NCBI GenBank assembly: GCA_036847245.1
Contig: DAIUAL010000155.1
Span: forward strand, 1-7,802
Direction of reading: 5' to 3'
Source of the DNA: UBA4661 sp002405405
Lineage (GTDB): Bacteria > Bacteroidota > Ignavibacteria > Kapaibacteriales > UBA4661
DNA: 7,802 nt
The stretch's first letter is position 1. Every line of letters begins with the position of its first letter. Under the pieces are notes generated by a model that saw nothing but the letters and a program-made list of their open reading frames with translations, had not been told where the DNA came from and did no database searches. The translations under genes and the position numbers were made by a program. Below are positions 1 through 6,428 of this stretch, piece by piece.

Positions 1-70
1 CGTTTTTTATTACCATATTTCAGTAGATCGTATCTAGTTTGTAAAGATCAAACGCTTTATTGATGGACTT

Positions 71-391
71 TTGATTTCCGCCAGTGGTAAGTTTTTTTTC
101 GGAACGCCAAGAAATAATGCTGTATCTGTTTTTCTTCGAGGATATGCAGGTTTGCACTTTCTAACCCATCAGGATTTTAACATCACGGTTGTCAATCGTA
201 ACCCGCGTGTTGATACGACTCAGTATGTTCGTGGTGAGTGGGGTATATTTCCTTTTATTGGCGTTGCCCCTGGAGTAGAGTTTCGCCACGAGTGGATTGG
301 TATATTCTTTGAATCGTATGGAGTCCGATATTATCTTGGTCGTGGAATCCACATTGACTTTGCCAATATCGGTGTGTCGGTCTTTTTTTGA
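71..391 (+). CDS. C-terminal end of an outer-membrane beta-barrel-like protein (fragment or pseudogene)
   Basis: About 106 residues from a TTG at 71. The protein has alternating hydrophobic/polar stretches rich in aromatic residues and Gly (for example KFFFGTPRNNAVSVFLRGYA and VRYYLGRG), and it ends in VSVFF. A terminal Phe after an alternating strand is the usual end of an outer-membrane beta-barrel recognised by the BAM complex. At this length it is shorter than the smallest complete 8-strand barrels, and no signal peptide is visible. The same frame reads back from 71 to a TAG at 35-37 and is open again from there to the window start. The piece is therefore either the tail of a longer gene broken by a stop or frameshift, or a gene with a start I cannot place. 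TTG at 71 is only the first possible start; an alternative is a longer reading that begins outside the window. The family is not identified, and the barrel call rests on composition and the C-terminus alone. Confidence 0.45.
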   Translation: MISASGKFFFGTPRNNAVSVFLRGYAGLHFLTHQDFNITVVNRNPRVDTTQYVRGEWGIFPFIGVAPGVEFRHEWIGIFFESYGVRYYLGRGIHIDFANIGVSVFF

Positions 392-402
392 GTGGTTATC
401 AT

Positions 403-472
403 TCTGTCATTTTTTTTACAATCATTTTTATCATTGTTATGACGTATTTTACGGTTCTTTCGGTCTTTCGGT
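403..472. repeat. 70-bp direct repeat, copy 1
   Basis: This segment matches 591-660 at a constant offset of 188 bases, with 6 mismatches in 70 by eye. The last part, including CGTATTTTACGGTTCTTTCG, is identical in both copies. It begins about a dozen bases after the stop of the upstream beta-barrel gene and is AT-rich. It is probably a dispersed intergenic repeat. The copies lie on either side of an assembly gap, so duplication by misassembly cannot be excluded, although the 6 mismatches argue against a simple duplicated contig end. Confidence 0.8.
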
Positions 473-534
473 ATTTAGGTATTTCTGAATTTCTGTATTA
501 CTGTATTTAGTTATTGAGATATTTATAGATATAT
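455..534. repeat. Degenerate tandem array with 8-nt period
   Basis: Starting at 455 the sequence can be written as ten successive 8-mers: TTCTTTCG, GTCTTTCG, GTATTTAG, GTATTTCT, GAATTTCT, GTATTACT, GTATTTAG, TTATTGAG, ATATTTAT, AGATATAT. Similarity decays steadily from left to right, as expected for an old slippage-generated array that is drifting. The same unit, in cleaner form, follows the second 70-bp repeat at 650-673. No coding role is visible. Confidence 0.65.
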
Positions 535-558
535 GAAATGTAGAAATAATGATATAAA

Positions 559-568
559 NNNNNNNNNN
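559..568. other. Assembly gap (10 N)
   Basis: Ten consecutive undetermined bases. A round 10-N run usually marks a scaffold join of unknown true length. Because a 70-bp direct repeat lies on both sides, the join probably sits in a repeat that the assembler could not cross. Sequence, possibly including whole genes, could be missing here. Confidence 0.9.
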
Positions 569-590
569 GTGTGTAGTGCGTTTTTAGCTT

Positions 591-660
591 TCTTTCATTT
601 TTTTTAGATTCATTTCAATCATTGTTATCACGTATTTTACGGTTCTTTCGGTCTTTCGGT
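591..660. repeat. 70-bp direct repeat, copy 2
   Basis: Second copy of the repeat at 403-472, on the other side of the N gap and directly upstream of the PLA2-like gene. One mismatch matters for coding: copy 1 has ATG at 439-441, whereas the equivalent position here (627-629) is ATC. Possible GTG, TTG or ATG starts in the frame of the downstream gene are absent from this copy. Confidence 0.8.
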
Positions 661-673
661 CTTTCGGTCTTTC
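650..673. repeat. Three perfect GGTCTTTC units abutting the start of the PLA2-like gene
   Basis: GGTCTTTC occurs three times in perfect tandem (650-657, 658-665, 666-673), preceded by an imperfect unit GGTTCTTTC at 641-649. The array ends exactly where the TTG start of the downstream gene begins. A unit of 8 is not a multiple of 3, so any change in copy number would shift the reading frame of anything translated across it. Confidence 0.85.
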
Positions 674-2536
674 TTGCTGTGTACTTTTGTTCTAGCGAGA
701 GTGCTTTGTTGTACCGGAGAAACAATTGCTCAGACTTCATACTCTGGCGATAATATTGTTGTTCAACTGCGCGATAATGATTGGTGGTACTATGGTCTTG
801 GTCGTGGATCGGACATGGTAACGCTCCAAGACATTAAAAAAATCAAGGACGAAAAACCCGTCAAGCAAAAACTACTCGACATTGGTTTTGGGGAGAAAAC
901 CAAAGACAAACTCCAGAAAAAGGACATCGAGTTCGAGGGCTTCGAGAATAGCTCGATTATCCGTATTGTCATGTACGACAAAGAGAGCAAAACAGTGCTT
1001 GCTAATATGGCCTACCGCAAAATCAGCGATGCACCACTGCGCTTTATACCCGACACTAAAGTCTCACAGGATTCGCAAGCAAAATACTCTATCCAAGTGG
1101 TTGATTCTACCAAGTATGAATCGCTGAAATGGGCCACCATAGCAGGGTACTACGGCGCACTGCAAATGTTGCAACATACACCAGCAGGCAAAAAAATCAT
1201 CGACGAAGGCAAGAAAAAACAAAATCCAAAATCAGCTGGAACACTGCAATCGTATAGTGGGTGTGGTGTTAAGTTGACTCATGATATGCACTGTACGCCA
1301 CTTGGTGCGCTTTGGGGCGATGGAGCAGGTGTTGGTTGGATGAGTATCAATCAGATCGTTTTGTTTCTTCCTTGCAGTGGTACAGTATGGGTAGATGTCG
1401 TGAGTTGTTGTCAAAGTCATGATGTTGGGTATTGGTGTGCAAGTAACTACTCAGGTGTGTTAGCGGCAGACTTGACTCTTATTAGTTGTATCTTCGGTAA
1501 ATTGGTCGATCGTATCATGGAAGTAACTCCGTGGTATTGCTTACCAACTCTTCTTTTACCTCCACCTTTCAATCCCCTTCTGCAAGCCGTTTCAATTTCT
1601 GCTGTATTAACACCAGTGATGATAGGTATAGGCACATATCAAGTTGGGCGTTATCATTACACCGGAAAAGACGATATAGTCTATGGTGGATATCATAAAA
1701 ACAGTTGCCTCTGCGGTGGTACAACTCCAACATGGCATCCGGACTTAGGGCAGATGTGTAGCCCCGAGGTGGTCATAAGCGGACCTATCTGCTTGAACGT
1801 AGGGCAACCCGGAATGTTTTCATTAGGAACCAATCTAGATTCCTCGGCATTAGGTATCATGTGGTACTACAATGGCGTTGCCGTAGGCAGTGGCAGTAGC
1901 ATTGTGTTCGGACCTACCCAGTCGGGGCAACTGACCGCTGTTCGTGATGGTTGTGTTATTCGACCATTGAATATTTTTACATCTCCTGCGCAACCAGCCG
2001 TACCTGCTGTTGCCATGGTAAATGACCGCCCTTGTCGTGGTGCTGTTTTGTCGTATGGTGTTATCAATCAGTCTTGTGGTGTTGAATACACATGGCGCGA
2101 TGATGCGGGGAATATCTTGGGGACAGGTCCAAGTATCACTGCGCAAACAGGAGCGAGCCAGTTTTGTGCGAACGTTACTGCTACGAATCCTGTATCAGGA
2201 TTGAGTAGCACCTCGCGTACATGTTTTGACCTGACAGAGTGTAGTGGCAATGGTGGGCTTTCGGTGATTCGCCTGCCGGAGTTGGACCGTAAGCACAAAA
2301 ACATTGTCCGCTTGATACCAAGCCCTGCTTCGGACGAACTCACTATTGAGTGTACAGAGTCAGGTTGGATGAGAGCGCAGATTATCGATGGCTTGGGGCA
2401 GGTTCTCTCCGAAGTGCGATTTAAAGACCGTACCGTCAAGATTGATGTGTCGAAGATGGTAACCGGAGCATACATAGTACGTGTTATCAATGAGCAGGGC
2501 ATGACGACTATTCAGCCACTCTTGATTGCAAAATAG
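674..2536 (+). CDS. Secreted phospholipase A2-like protein with T9SS C-terminal sorting domain
   Basis: 620 residues from a TTG start. Residues 1-20 are signal peptide-like (hydrophobic, with possible cleavage around ETIA|QTS), but the positively charged n-region is poor, so the true start may differ. Residues 25-190 are not recognised; 75-90 are Lys/Asp/Glu-rich. Residues 195-285 carry a PLA2-like core: CCQSHD at 245-250 gives the His249-Asp250 pair, followed by Tyr253-Trp254 and then AADLTLISC (Asp266, Cys272), matching the CCxxHDxxYW...ADxxLxxC pattern of bacterial PLA2-like proteins. No convincing Ca-binding loop was identified. Residues 286-325 are hydrophobic. Residues 363-440 and 441-523 look like two Ig-like modules with paired Cys. 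Residues 543-620 are a T9SS type A sorting domain (IPSPASDELTI, GLGQVL, IDVSKMVTGAYIVRV). Inferred to be exported by Sec, then released or anchored at the surface by T9SS, acting on phospholipid. Lipase activity is untested; the core could be a non-catalytic relative. Confidence 0.8.
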   Translation: MLCTFVLARVLCCTGETIAQTSYSGDNIVVQLRDNDWWYYGLGRGSDMVTLQDIKKIKDEKPVKQKLLDIGFGEKTKDKLQKKDIEFEGFENSSIIRIVMYDKESKTVLANMAYRKISDAPLRFIPDTKVSQDSQAKYSIQVVDSTKYESLKWATIAGYYGALQMLQHTPAGKKIIDEGKKKQNPKSAGTLQSYSGCGVKLTHDMHCTPLGALWGDGAGVGWMSINQIVLFLPCSGTVWVDVVSCCQSHDVGYWCASNYSGVLAADLTLISCIFGKLVDRIMEVTPWYCLPTLLLPPPFNPLLQAVSISAVLTPVMIGIGTYQVGRYHYTGKDDIVYGGYHKNSCLCGGTTPTWHPDLGQMCSPEVVISGPICLNVGQPGMFSLGTNLDSSALGIMWYYNGVAVGSGSSIVFGPTQSGQLTAVRDGCVIRPLNIFTSPAQPAVPAVAMVNDRPCRGAVLSYGVINQSCGVEYTWRDDAGNILGTGPSITAQTGASQFCANVTATNPVSGLSSTSRTCFDLTECSGNGGLSVIRLPELDRKHKNIVRLIPSPASDELTIECTESGWMRAQIIDGLGQVLSEVRFKDRTVKIDVSKMVTGAYIVRVINEQGMTTIQPLLIAK

Positions 2537-2696
2537 TTGTATAGGTATAAATAGGGTTTCTCTTTTGAAAACTGTAGGGGTAGAAGATTTTCTGCCCCTA
2601 TTGATTTTGGGGAGGCACTAAGCCGTCCGCTGAACCTATCGAAGTGACCAAGTAATATGTTGCGGCTTGTCACCAGTTTTCAAATCTCTATACAAC
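2536..2696. repeat. 161-bp interrupted inverted repeat (foldback or MITE-like) between convergent genes
   Basis: The outer 9-bp arms GTTGTATAG (2536-2544) and CTATACAAC (2688-2696) are perfect inverted repeats. Inside them, TTTGAAAACTG (2564-2574) and CAGTTTTCAAA (2674-2684) are a perfect 11-bp inverted pair. The two arm segments are separated by 19 bases on the left and 3 on the right, so the left arm seems to carry an extra 16 bases. The interior holds a hairpin (2575-2600) and a segment at 2631-2646 resembling a repeat at the right end of the window. The element starts at the last base of one stop codon and ends just before the other. No clear target-site duplication is visible. Confidence 0.6.
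2575..2600. terminator. Hairpin, possible bidirectional terminator
   Basis: TAGGGGTAGA and TCTGCCCCTA pair over 10 bp, with one G-T wobble and a 6-base loop. On the plus strand it is followed by TTGATTTT. It lies 39 bases after the stop of the PLA2-like gene and about 100 bases beyond the stop of serA on the opposite strand, so it could serve both. The T-tract is imperfect. The same arm, TCTGCCCCTA, recurs at 7584-7593, so this may be a repeat arm that only incidentally terminates transcription. Confidence 0.35.
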
Positions 2697-2699
2697 CCT

Positions 2700-3896
2700 T
2701 CAATACAAGATGCGCACCTTGATGGTGTTGTCCACTTTGCTTAAATCATCGAAGAGCGATGCCTTGTATTGAGCATCGACATCGGCAATTACATAGCCGA
2801 TGGTCTCGGTTGTGCTAAGGTATTGTGCTACGACATTGACTTGATTGTTACCAAAAATGGTATTGAGTTTCGACAATACACCCGGCACATTGTTGTGAAT
2901 ATGCAGGAGCCGATGCGTATTAGCAAGTGGGGGCAATTGAATGCGCGGGAAATTTACGCTTGTGAATGTACTCCCCGTTTCCAAATACTCAATCATTTTG
3001 GAGGAGACAAAATCACCGATATTGCGCTGTGCTTCTTCGGTACTGCCACCAATATGGGGGGTGAGCAGAACATTCGGCAAACCTTGCAGAGGCGACACGA
3101 ATTTCTCATCGGTGCCGCGTGGCTCTGTTGGGAACACATCAACACCGGCACCGGCAATTTTGCCGGAAAGAATATGCTTGCGAAGTGCATCAATATCGAC
3201 AATGTGTCCGCGACTTAAATTCAAAAAGAGAACACCGTCTTTCATCATCGTGAATTGTGTGTCACCAATCAGATTGGCGTTTTCTTTGCGACCATCGACA
3301 TGAATCGTTACCACATCGGCGATATTCAGCACCTCTTCGAGTGTGTCCATTTTGATGGCATTCCCAATACTGAGTTTGTCCACGACATCGTAGTAATACA
3401 CTTGCATGCCAAGCGATTCAGCCAGCAACGAAACTTGTGTGCCGATATTGCCATAGCCGATAATACCGAGTTTCTTACCACGTACTTCGTAGCATCCTGC
3501 GCTGGCTTTATCCCACTCGCCGCGATGCGCCATTTCGATTTTGTTGTACAGTTTGCGAATGAGGACAATGATTTCACCAATGGCAAGTTCAGCAACAGAG
3601 CGCGTATTGCTGTACGGTGCATTGAATGCCGCAATGCCGGCACGTGCAGTCGCATCGAGATCAATTTGATTCGTGCCAATGCAGTATGCACCAATAGCAA
3701 GAAGTTCATCGGCATTCTCTAAGACTTTTGGTGTGATATTCGTCCGCGAACGGATGCCGAGCAGAGAAACGCCTTTGATTGCCTCGCGGAGTTCATCTTG
3801 TGAAAATGCACGGTCATGTGCCTCGACTGTGAATCCTTTTTTGCGGAGCAAATCAATACCACTTTGGTTGATTTTTTCGAGAAGAAGTGCTTTCAT
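2700..3896 (-). CDS. serA: D-3-phosphoglycerate dehydrogenase with C-terminal ACT domain
   Basis: 398 residues, close to the 410 of E. coli SerA and collinear with it. It oxidises 3-phosphoglycerate to 3-phosphohydroxypyruvate with NAD+, the first step of phosphorylated serine synthesis in the cytoplasm. The NAD-binding loop GYGNIG is at 147-152. The catalytic trio of the family is present: Arg229 in LSRGHIVD, Glu258 in FPTEP and His281 in TPHIGGST. The ACT domain covers about 328-398, and His334, Asn336 (HIHNNVPGVL) and Asn354 (VNVVAQYL) align with the serine-binding residues of the E. coli enzyme, so allosteric inhibition by serine is likely. The ATG at 3896 gives the expected N-terminus; no Shine-Dalgarno sequence precedes it. 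It is the last gene of a likely operon, 54 bp after serB. A related 2-hydroxyacid dehydrogenase role is less likely given the ACT match and the neighbouring serB. Confidence 0.95.
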   Translation of the reverse strand: MKALLLEKINQSGIDLLRKKGFTVEAHDRAFSQDELREAIKGVSLLGIRSRTNITPKVLENADELLAIGAYCIGTNQIDLDATARAGIAAFNAPYSNTRSVAELAIGEIIVLIRKLYNKIEMAHRGEWDKASAGCYEVRGKKLGIIGYGNIGTQVSLLAESLGMQVYYYDVVDKLSIGNAIKMDTLEEVLNIADVVTIHVDGRKENANLIGDTQFTMMKDGVLFLNLSRGHIVDIDALRKHILSGKIAGAGVDVFPTEPRGTDEKFVSPLQGLPNVLLTPHIGGSTEEAQRNIGDFVSSKMIEYLETGSTFTSVNFPRIQLPPLANTHRLLHIHNNVPGVLSKLNTIFGNNQVNVVAQYLSTTETIGYVIADVDAQYKASLFDDLSKVDNTIKVRILY

Positions 3897-3950
3897 AGTG
3901 TTGTTGTGTTGTGAAAAAAAATTATCGATATACAGGAGAGAATACTTTGC

Positions 3951-4667
3951 TTATCCGAAGAGTTGCTCAAACGACTGCAACTCAAAGCAGTGTTTGCCAT
4001 CGACTTGTGCGAGAACTTTTTCGCGGGCGATATTTTCCGTAAATGCAAAAAAGACATCGGCACAATTGGAGCGTTTGACTTGGTAATCGCTGAAGCCATC
4101 GCCAATCATCCACAAAGGGCGCGGAAGATGCATTTCTTGCAACGCCAATGTTTTGCCATCGTCTTGTGAAAGCGGTAAGGAAGTATCAACACCAACAATC
4201 CAGCCCTCTGCATCATACACAAAACGATTCGCAATGATATGCGATTCCTCAATCCCAAAACGGTGCATCACGGGCGCGATGAATTCCGTAAAACCACCCG
4301 ACATCACATAGATGCGACTACTGAGTGTACGGATCTGTTGTTCGACAGCCAGAAAGGAGGGTGTGATGAGCGTGTGCAATTGCTCGATGAGCGGTGTAAG
4401 GTGATCGCGGTGCGCTTTCAAGAGAGCAATGCGCTCTTGCAATGCTCGGTCGAAGGGAAGTTCGCCACTCATAGCTTGATTGGTCAGTGTACATATTGTT
4501 TGTCTGCGCTCCGCACGATCAGGAGCATCGGCAAGCGCAATGTCGGCAAGTAATTCCAATGATTCTTCGCAGATAATTGTGCTGTCGAAATCCATGACCA
4601 ATGTTGAACAGTGGTCAAGATTGGGCATGGATGCTTTGTTGAATGTAGAAAGTGTTGTTGATATCAT
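3951..4667 (-). CDS. serB: Phosphoserine phosphatase (HAD-IB family)
   Basis: 238 residues. It hydrolyses O-phosphoserine to serine, the last step of the pathway begun by SerA. HAD motif I is DFDST, with nucleophile Asp26 and acid/base Asp28; Glu35 and Arg79 (ERIALLK) correspond to substrate-contact residues of archaeal and bacterial PSP. Motif II Ser123 is in MSGGF, motif III Lys172 in DDGKTLAL, and motif IV is GDGFSD (Asp190, Asp194). The usual Asn of GDGAND is Ser193 here; Thr or Ser at this position occurs in other PSPs. There is no N-terminal ACT-like extension as in the 322-aa E. coli SerB. The start is uncertain: ATG at 4667 leaves 9 bp after the ABC gene, while Met14 (ATG at 4628) would begin just before the HAD core. 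Neither has a Shine-Dalgarno sequence. The serA neighbour supports the assignment over other HAD-IB phosphatases. Confidence 0.88.
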   Translation of the reverse strand: MISTTLSTFNKASMPNLDHCSTLVMDFDSTIICEESLELLADIALADAPDRAERRQTICTLTNQAMSGELPFDRALQERIALLKAHRDHLTPLIEQLHTLITPSFLAVEQQIRTLSSRIYVMSGGFTEFIAPVMHRFGIEESHIIANRFVYDAEGWIVGVDTSLPLSQDDGKTLALQEMHLPRPLWMIGDGFSDYQVKRSNCADVFFAFTENIAREKVLAQVDGKHCFELQSFEQLFG

Positions 4668-4676
4668 GAGGTGTCT

Positions 4677-6428
4677 TTATACTTCTAAAGCAATTTCGGA
4701 TTCAAGGAGTTGGCGTGTATACATATCGGCATAATAACCATTCTGCGCGAGCAATTCTTCATGCGTGCCAAGTTCGGCAATCGCTCCATCATGCAGCACA
4801 ATAATGCGGTCAGCATGTTTGACCGTTGAGATGCGATGTGCTATAATCAGCGATGTGCGGTTCTTCATGATTGATTTCAAGCCTTGCAAAATGCGCTCTT
4901 CTGTTTCGGTATCTACTGCTGAGAGAGCATCATCAAAAATCAAAATCGAGGGCTTGCGAATAATAGCACGAGCAATCGCTGTACGCTGTTTCTGTCCGCC
5001 CGACAGTGTAATGCCACGTTCACCAACAACGGTTTCGTAGCCATCGGGGAAATTGACCACATTGTCATAAAGTTGAGCGAGTGTGCTTGCTTCGATGATA
5101 TCATCCAGTGATGCACTCTCTTTACCCAAACGGATATTATTGGCAATCGTTTCGGAAAAGAGAAAAGACTCTTGTGGTACAATCGAAATATGATGACGCA
5201 ACACACTGAGCGGAATTGAACGAATATCATGTCCATCAATCAAAATCGTTCCACCGGTTGCATCAAACAAACGTGGCAGAAGATTCACGAGCGAAGACTT
5301 ACCTGCGCCTGTTTCGCCAACGATACCAATGGTTTCACCGGCATGAATATGAAAAGTGATGTTGCGTAGAATGGTCGGATAATCAGGGCGGTAGCGGAAA
5401 CTCATATCACGAAATTCAATGTCGCCTTTCAGCGTCGTGATTGTTGAATCTGTTTGTTCCGTATCGCTGATATCCACCGGTTCGTCGAAAATCATACCAA
5501 TACGCTTGGTTGATGCCGAAGCACGCTGAACAAGATTCGTCACCCATCCCACAGCAACCACAGGCCATGTCAATTGATTGAGATAAATAAAAAACTGCGT
5601 CAATTCACCAATTGTCGCACGATCATGGATGATCGCATATCCACCAGCACCCAACACCAAAATATGCGATAACGAAATCAAAAAAATCATGAGCGGACGC
5701 TCCACCGCTTCAAGTTTCATCAAGCCGATCATTTTGAGCTTATACACGGTGCTGTATTCCTTGAAACGTGCTGTATCATGTGTTTCACGGCGATAGGCAC
5801 GGAGAATACGTACACCGCTCATGCTCTCTTGTGCAAGAGCCGTAATACGTCCATATTGTTCTTGTGCCGTGCGATAAATCTCATGTACTTTTTTGCCGAT
5901 AGCATAGACCGCAAAGGAAACGAATGGTGCCGTGAGCAAACCCCACAGTGTGATATACGGATCAAGAAGAACCATCATCGTCAGTGCAAACGCAAAGGTA
6001 GTAATCGTATTGGCGGTGTACATCACTGCCGGACCAATAAACTCGCGCACCGAACCAATATCATTGGTTGCACGCGACATTAGGTCGCCTACAGAGTTTT
6101 GCTGATAAAAGCGCAGTGGCAGGCGTTGCATGGCGACCAGCACATCATTGCGCAATTCATATTCAATTTTCCGAGAAGCCACAATCATGGTTTGGCGTGT
6201 CAGAAACATAAAAAAACCACTGCCAAAGGTTAGGGCAATCATCAGTCCTATACGCCAATACACGCCATCCATGGTATAGTGTCCATGACTGACAACATCG
6301 ATTGTACCGCCCAGTACGCGAGGCATTGCCGTAGAGCAAACATTCGAAATGGTTACAAACAGCATGCCCCACAGGAACATGTGTTTGTGGCGTTTGAAGT
6401 AAGGCAAAAGGCGTTTGAGTTCATGCAT
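4677..6428 (-). CDS. ABC exporter half-transporter (MdlA/YheI/BmrC-like), degenerate Walker B
   Basis: 583 residues, normal for a fused membrane-plus-ATPase half-exporter of the inner membrane. The membrane domain covers residues 1-310, with hydrophobic segments near 18-40, 58-77, 134-155, 160-178, 244-268 and 277-298. The ATPase domain covers 335-575: Walker A GETGAGKSS (371-379), Q-loop Gln419, signature LSGGQKQR (475-482), Walker B ILIFDD (495-500), D-loop SAVD (503-506), H-loop His531. Position 500, normally the catalytic Glu, is Asp. This is characteristic of the degenerate half in heterodimeric exporters such as BmrCD and of MdlA in MdlAB. A partner half with Glu would be expected, but neither neighbour encodes one. 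The substrate cannot be read from sequence; the family includes multidrug and lipid exporters. It is the first gene of a likely operon with serB and serA. Confidence 0.9.
   Translation of the reverse strand: MHELKRLLPYFKRHKHMFLWGMLFVTISNVCSTAMPRVLGGTIDVVSHGHYTMDGVYWRIGLMIALTFGSGFFMFLTRQTMIVASRKIEYELRNDVLVAMQRLPLRFYQQNSVGDLMSRATNDIGSVREFIGPAVMYTANTITTFAFALTMMVLLDPYITLWGLLTAPFVSFAVYAIGKKVHEIYRTAQEQYGRITALAQESMSGVRILRAYRRETHDTARFKEYSTVYKLKMIGLMKLEAVERPLMIFLISLSHILVLGAGGYAIIHDRATIGELTQFFIYLNQLTWPVVAVGWVTNLVQRASASTKRIGMIFDEPVDISDTEQTDSTITTLKGDIEFRDMSFRYRPDYPTILRNITFHIHAGETIGIVGETGAGKSSLVNLLPRLFDATGGTILIDGHDIRSIPLSVLRHHISIVPQESFLFSETIANNIRLGKESASLDDIIEASTLAQLYDNVVNFPDGYETVVGERGITLSGGQKQRTAIARAIIRKPSILIFDDALSAVDTETEERILQGLKSIMKNRTSLIIAHRISTVKHADRIIVLHDGAIAELGTHEELLAQNGYYADMYTRQLLESEIALEV

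Noticed and set aside
297..488. 63-residue plus-strand open frame overlapping the end of the barrel gene and the first 70-bp repeat
   Set aside because: Half is an out-of-frame shadow of the barrel gene and half is translated repeat; the sequence has no protein-like features.
641..673. CRISPR-like interpretation of the short repeats
   Set aside because: The units are 8 bp in direct tandem with no spacers, and no cas gene is present.
2068..2502. 144-residue minus-strand open frame opposite the PLA2-like gene
   Set aside because: It lies antisense to the Ig-like and sorting domains, which are clearly the coding sense.
2769..3722. Long plus-strand open frames opposite serA
   Set aside because: They are antisense to a clear serA with all catalytic and ACT residues; their products resemble nothing.
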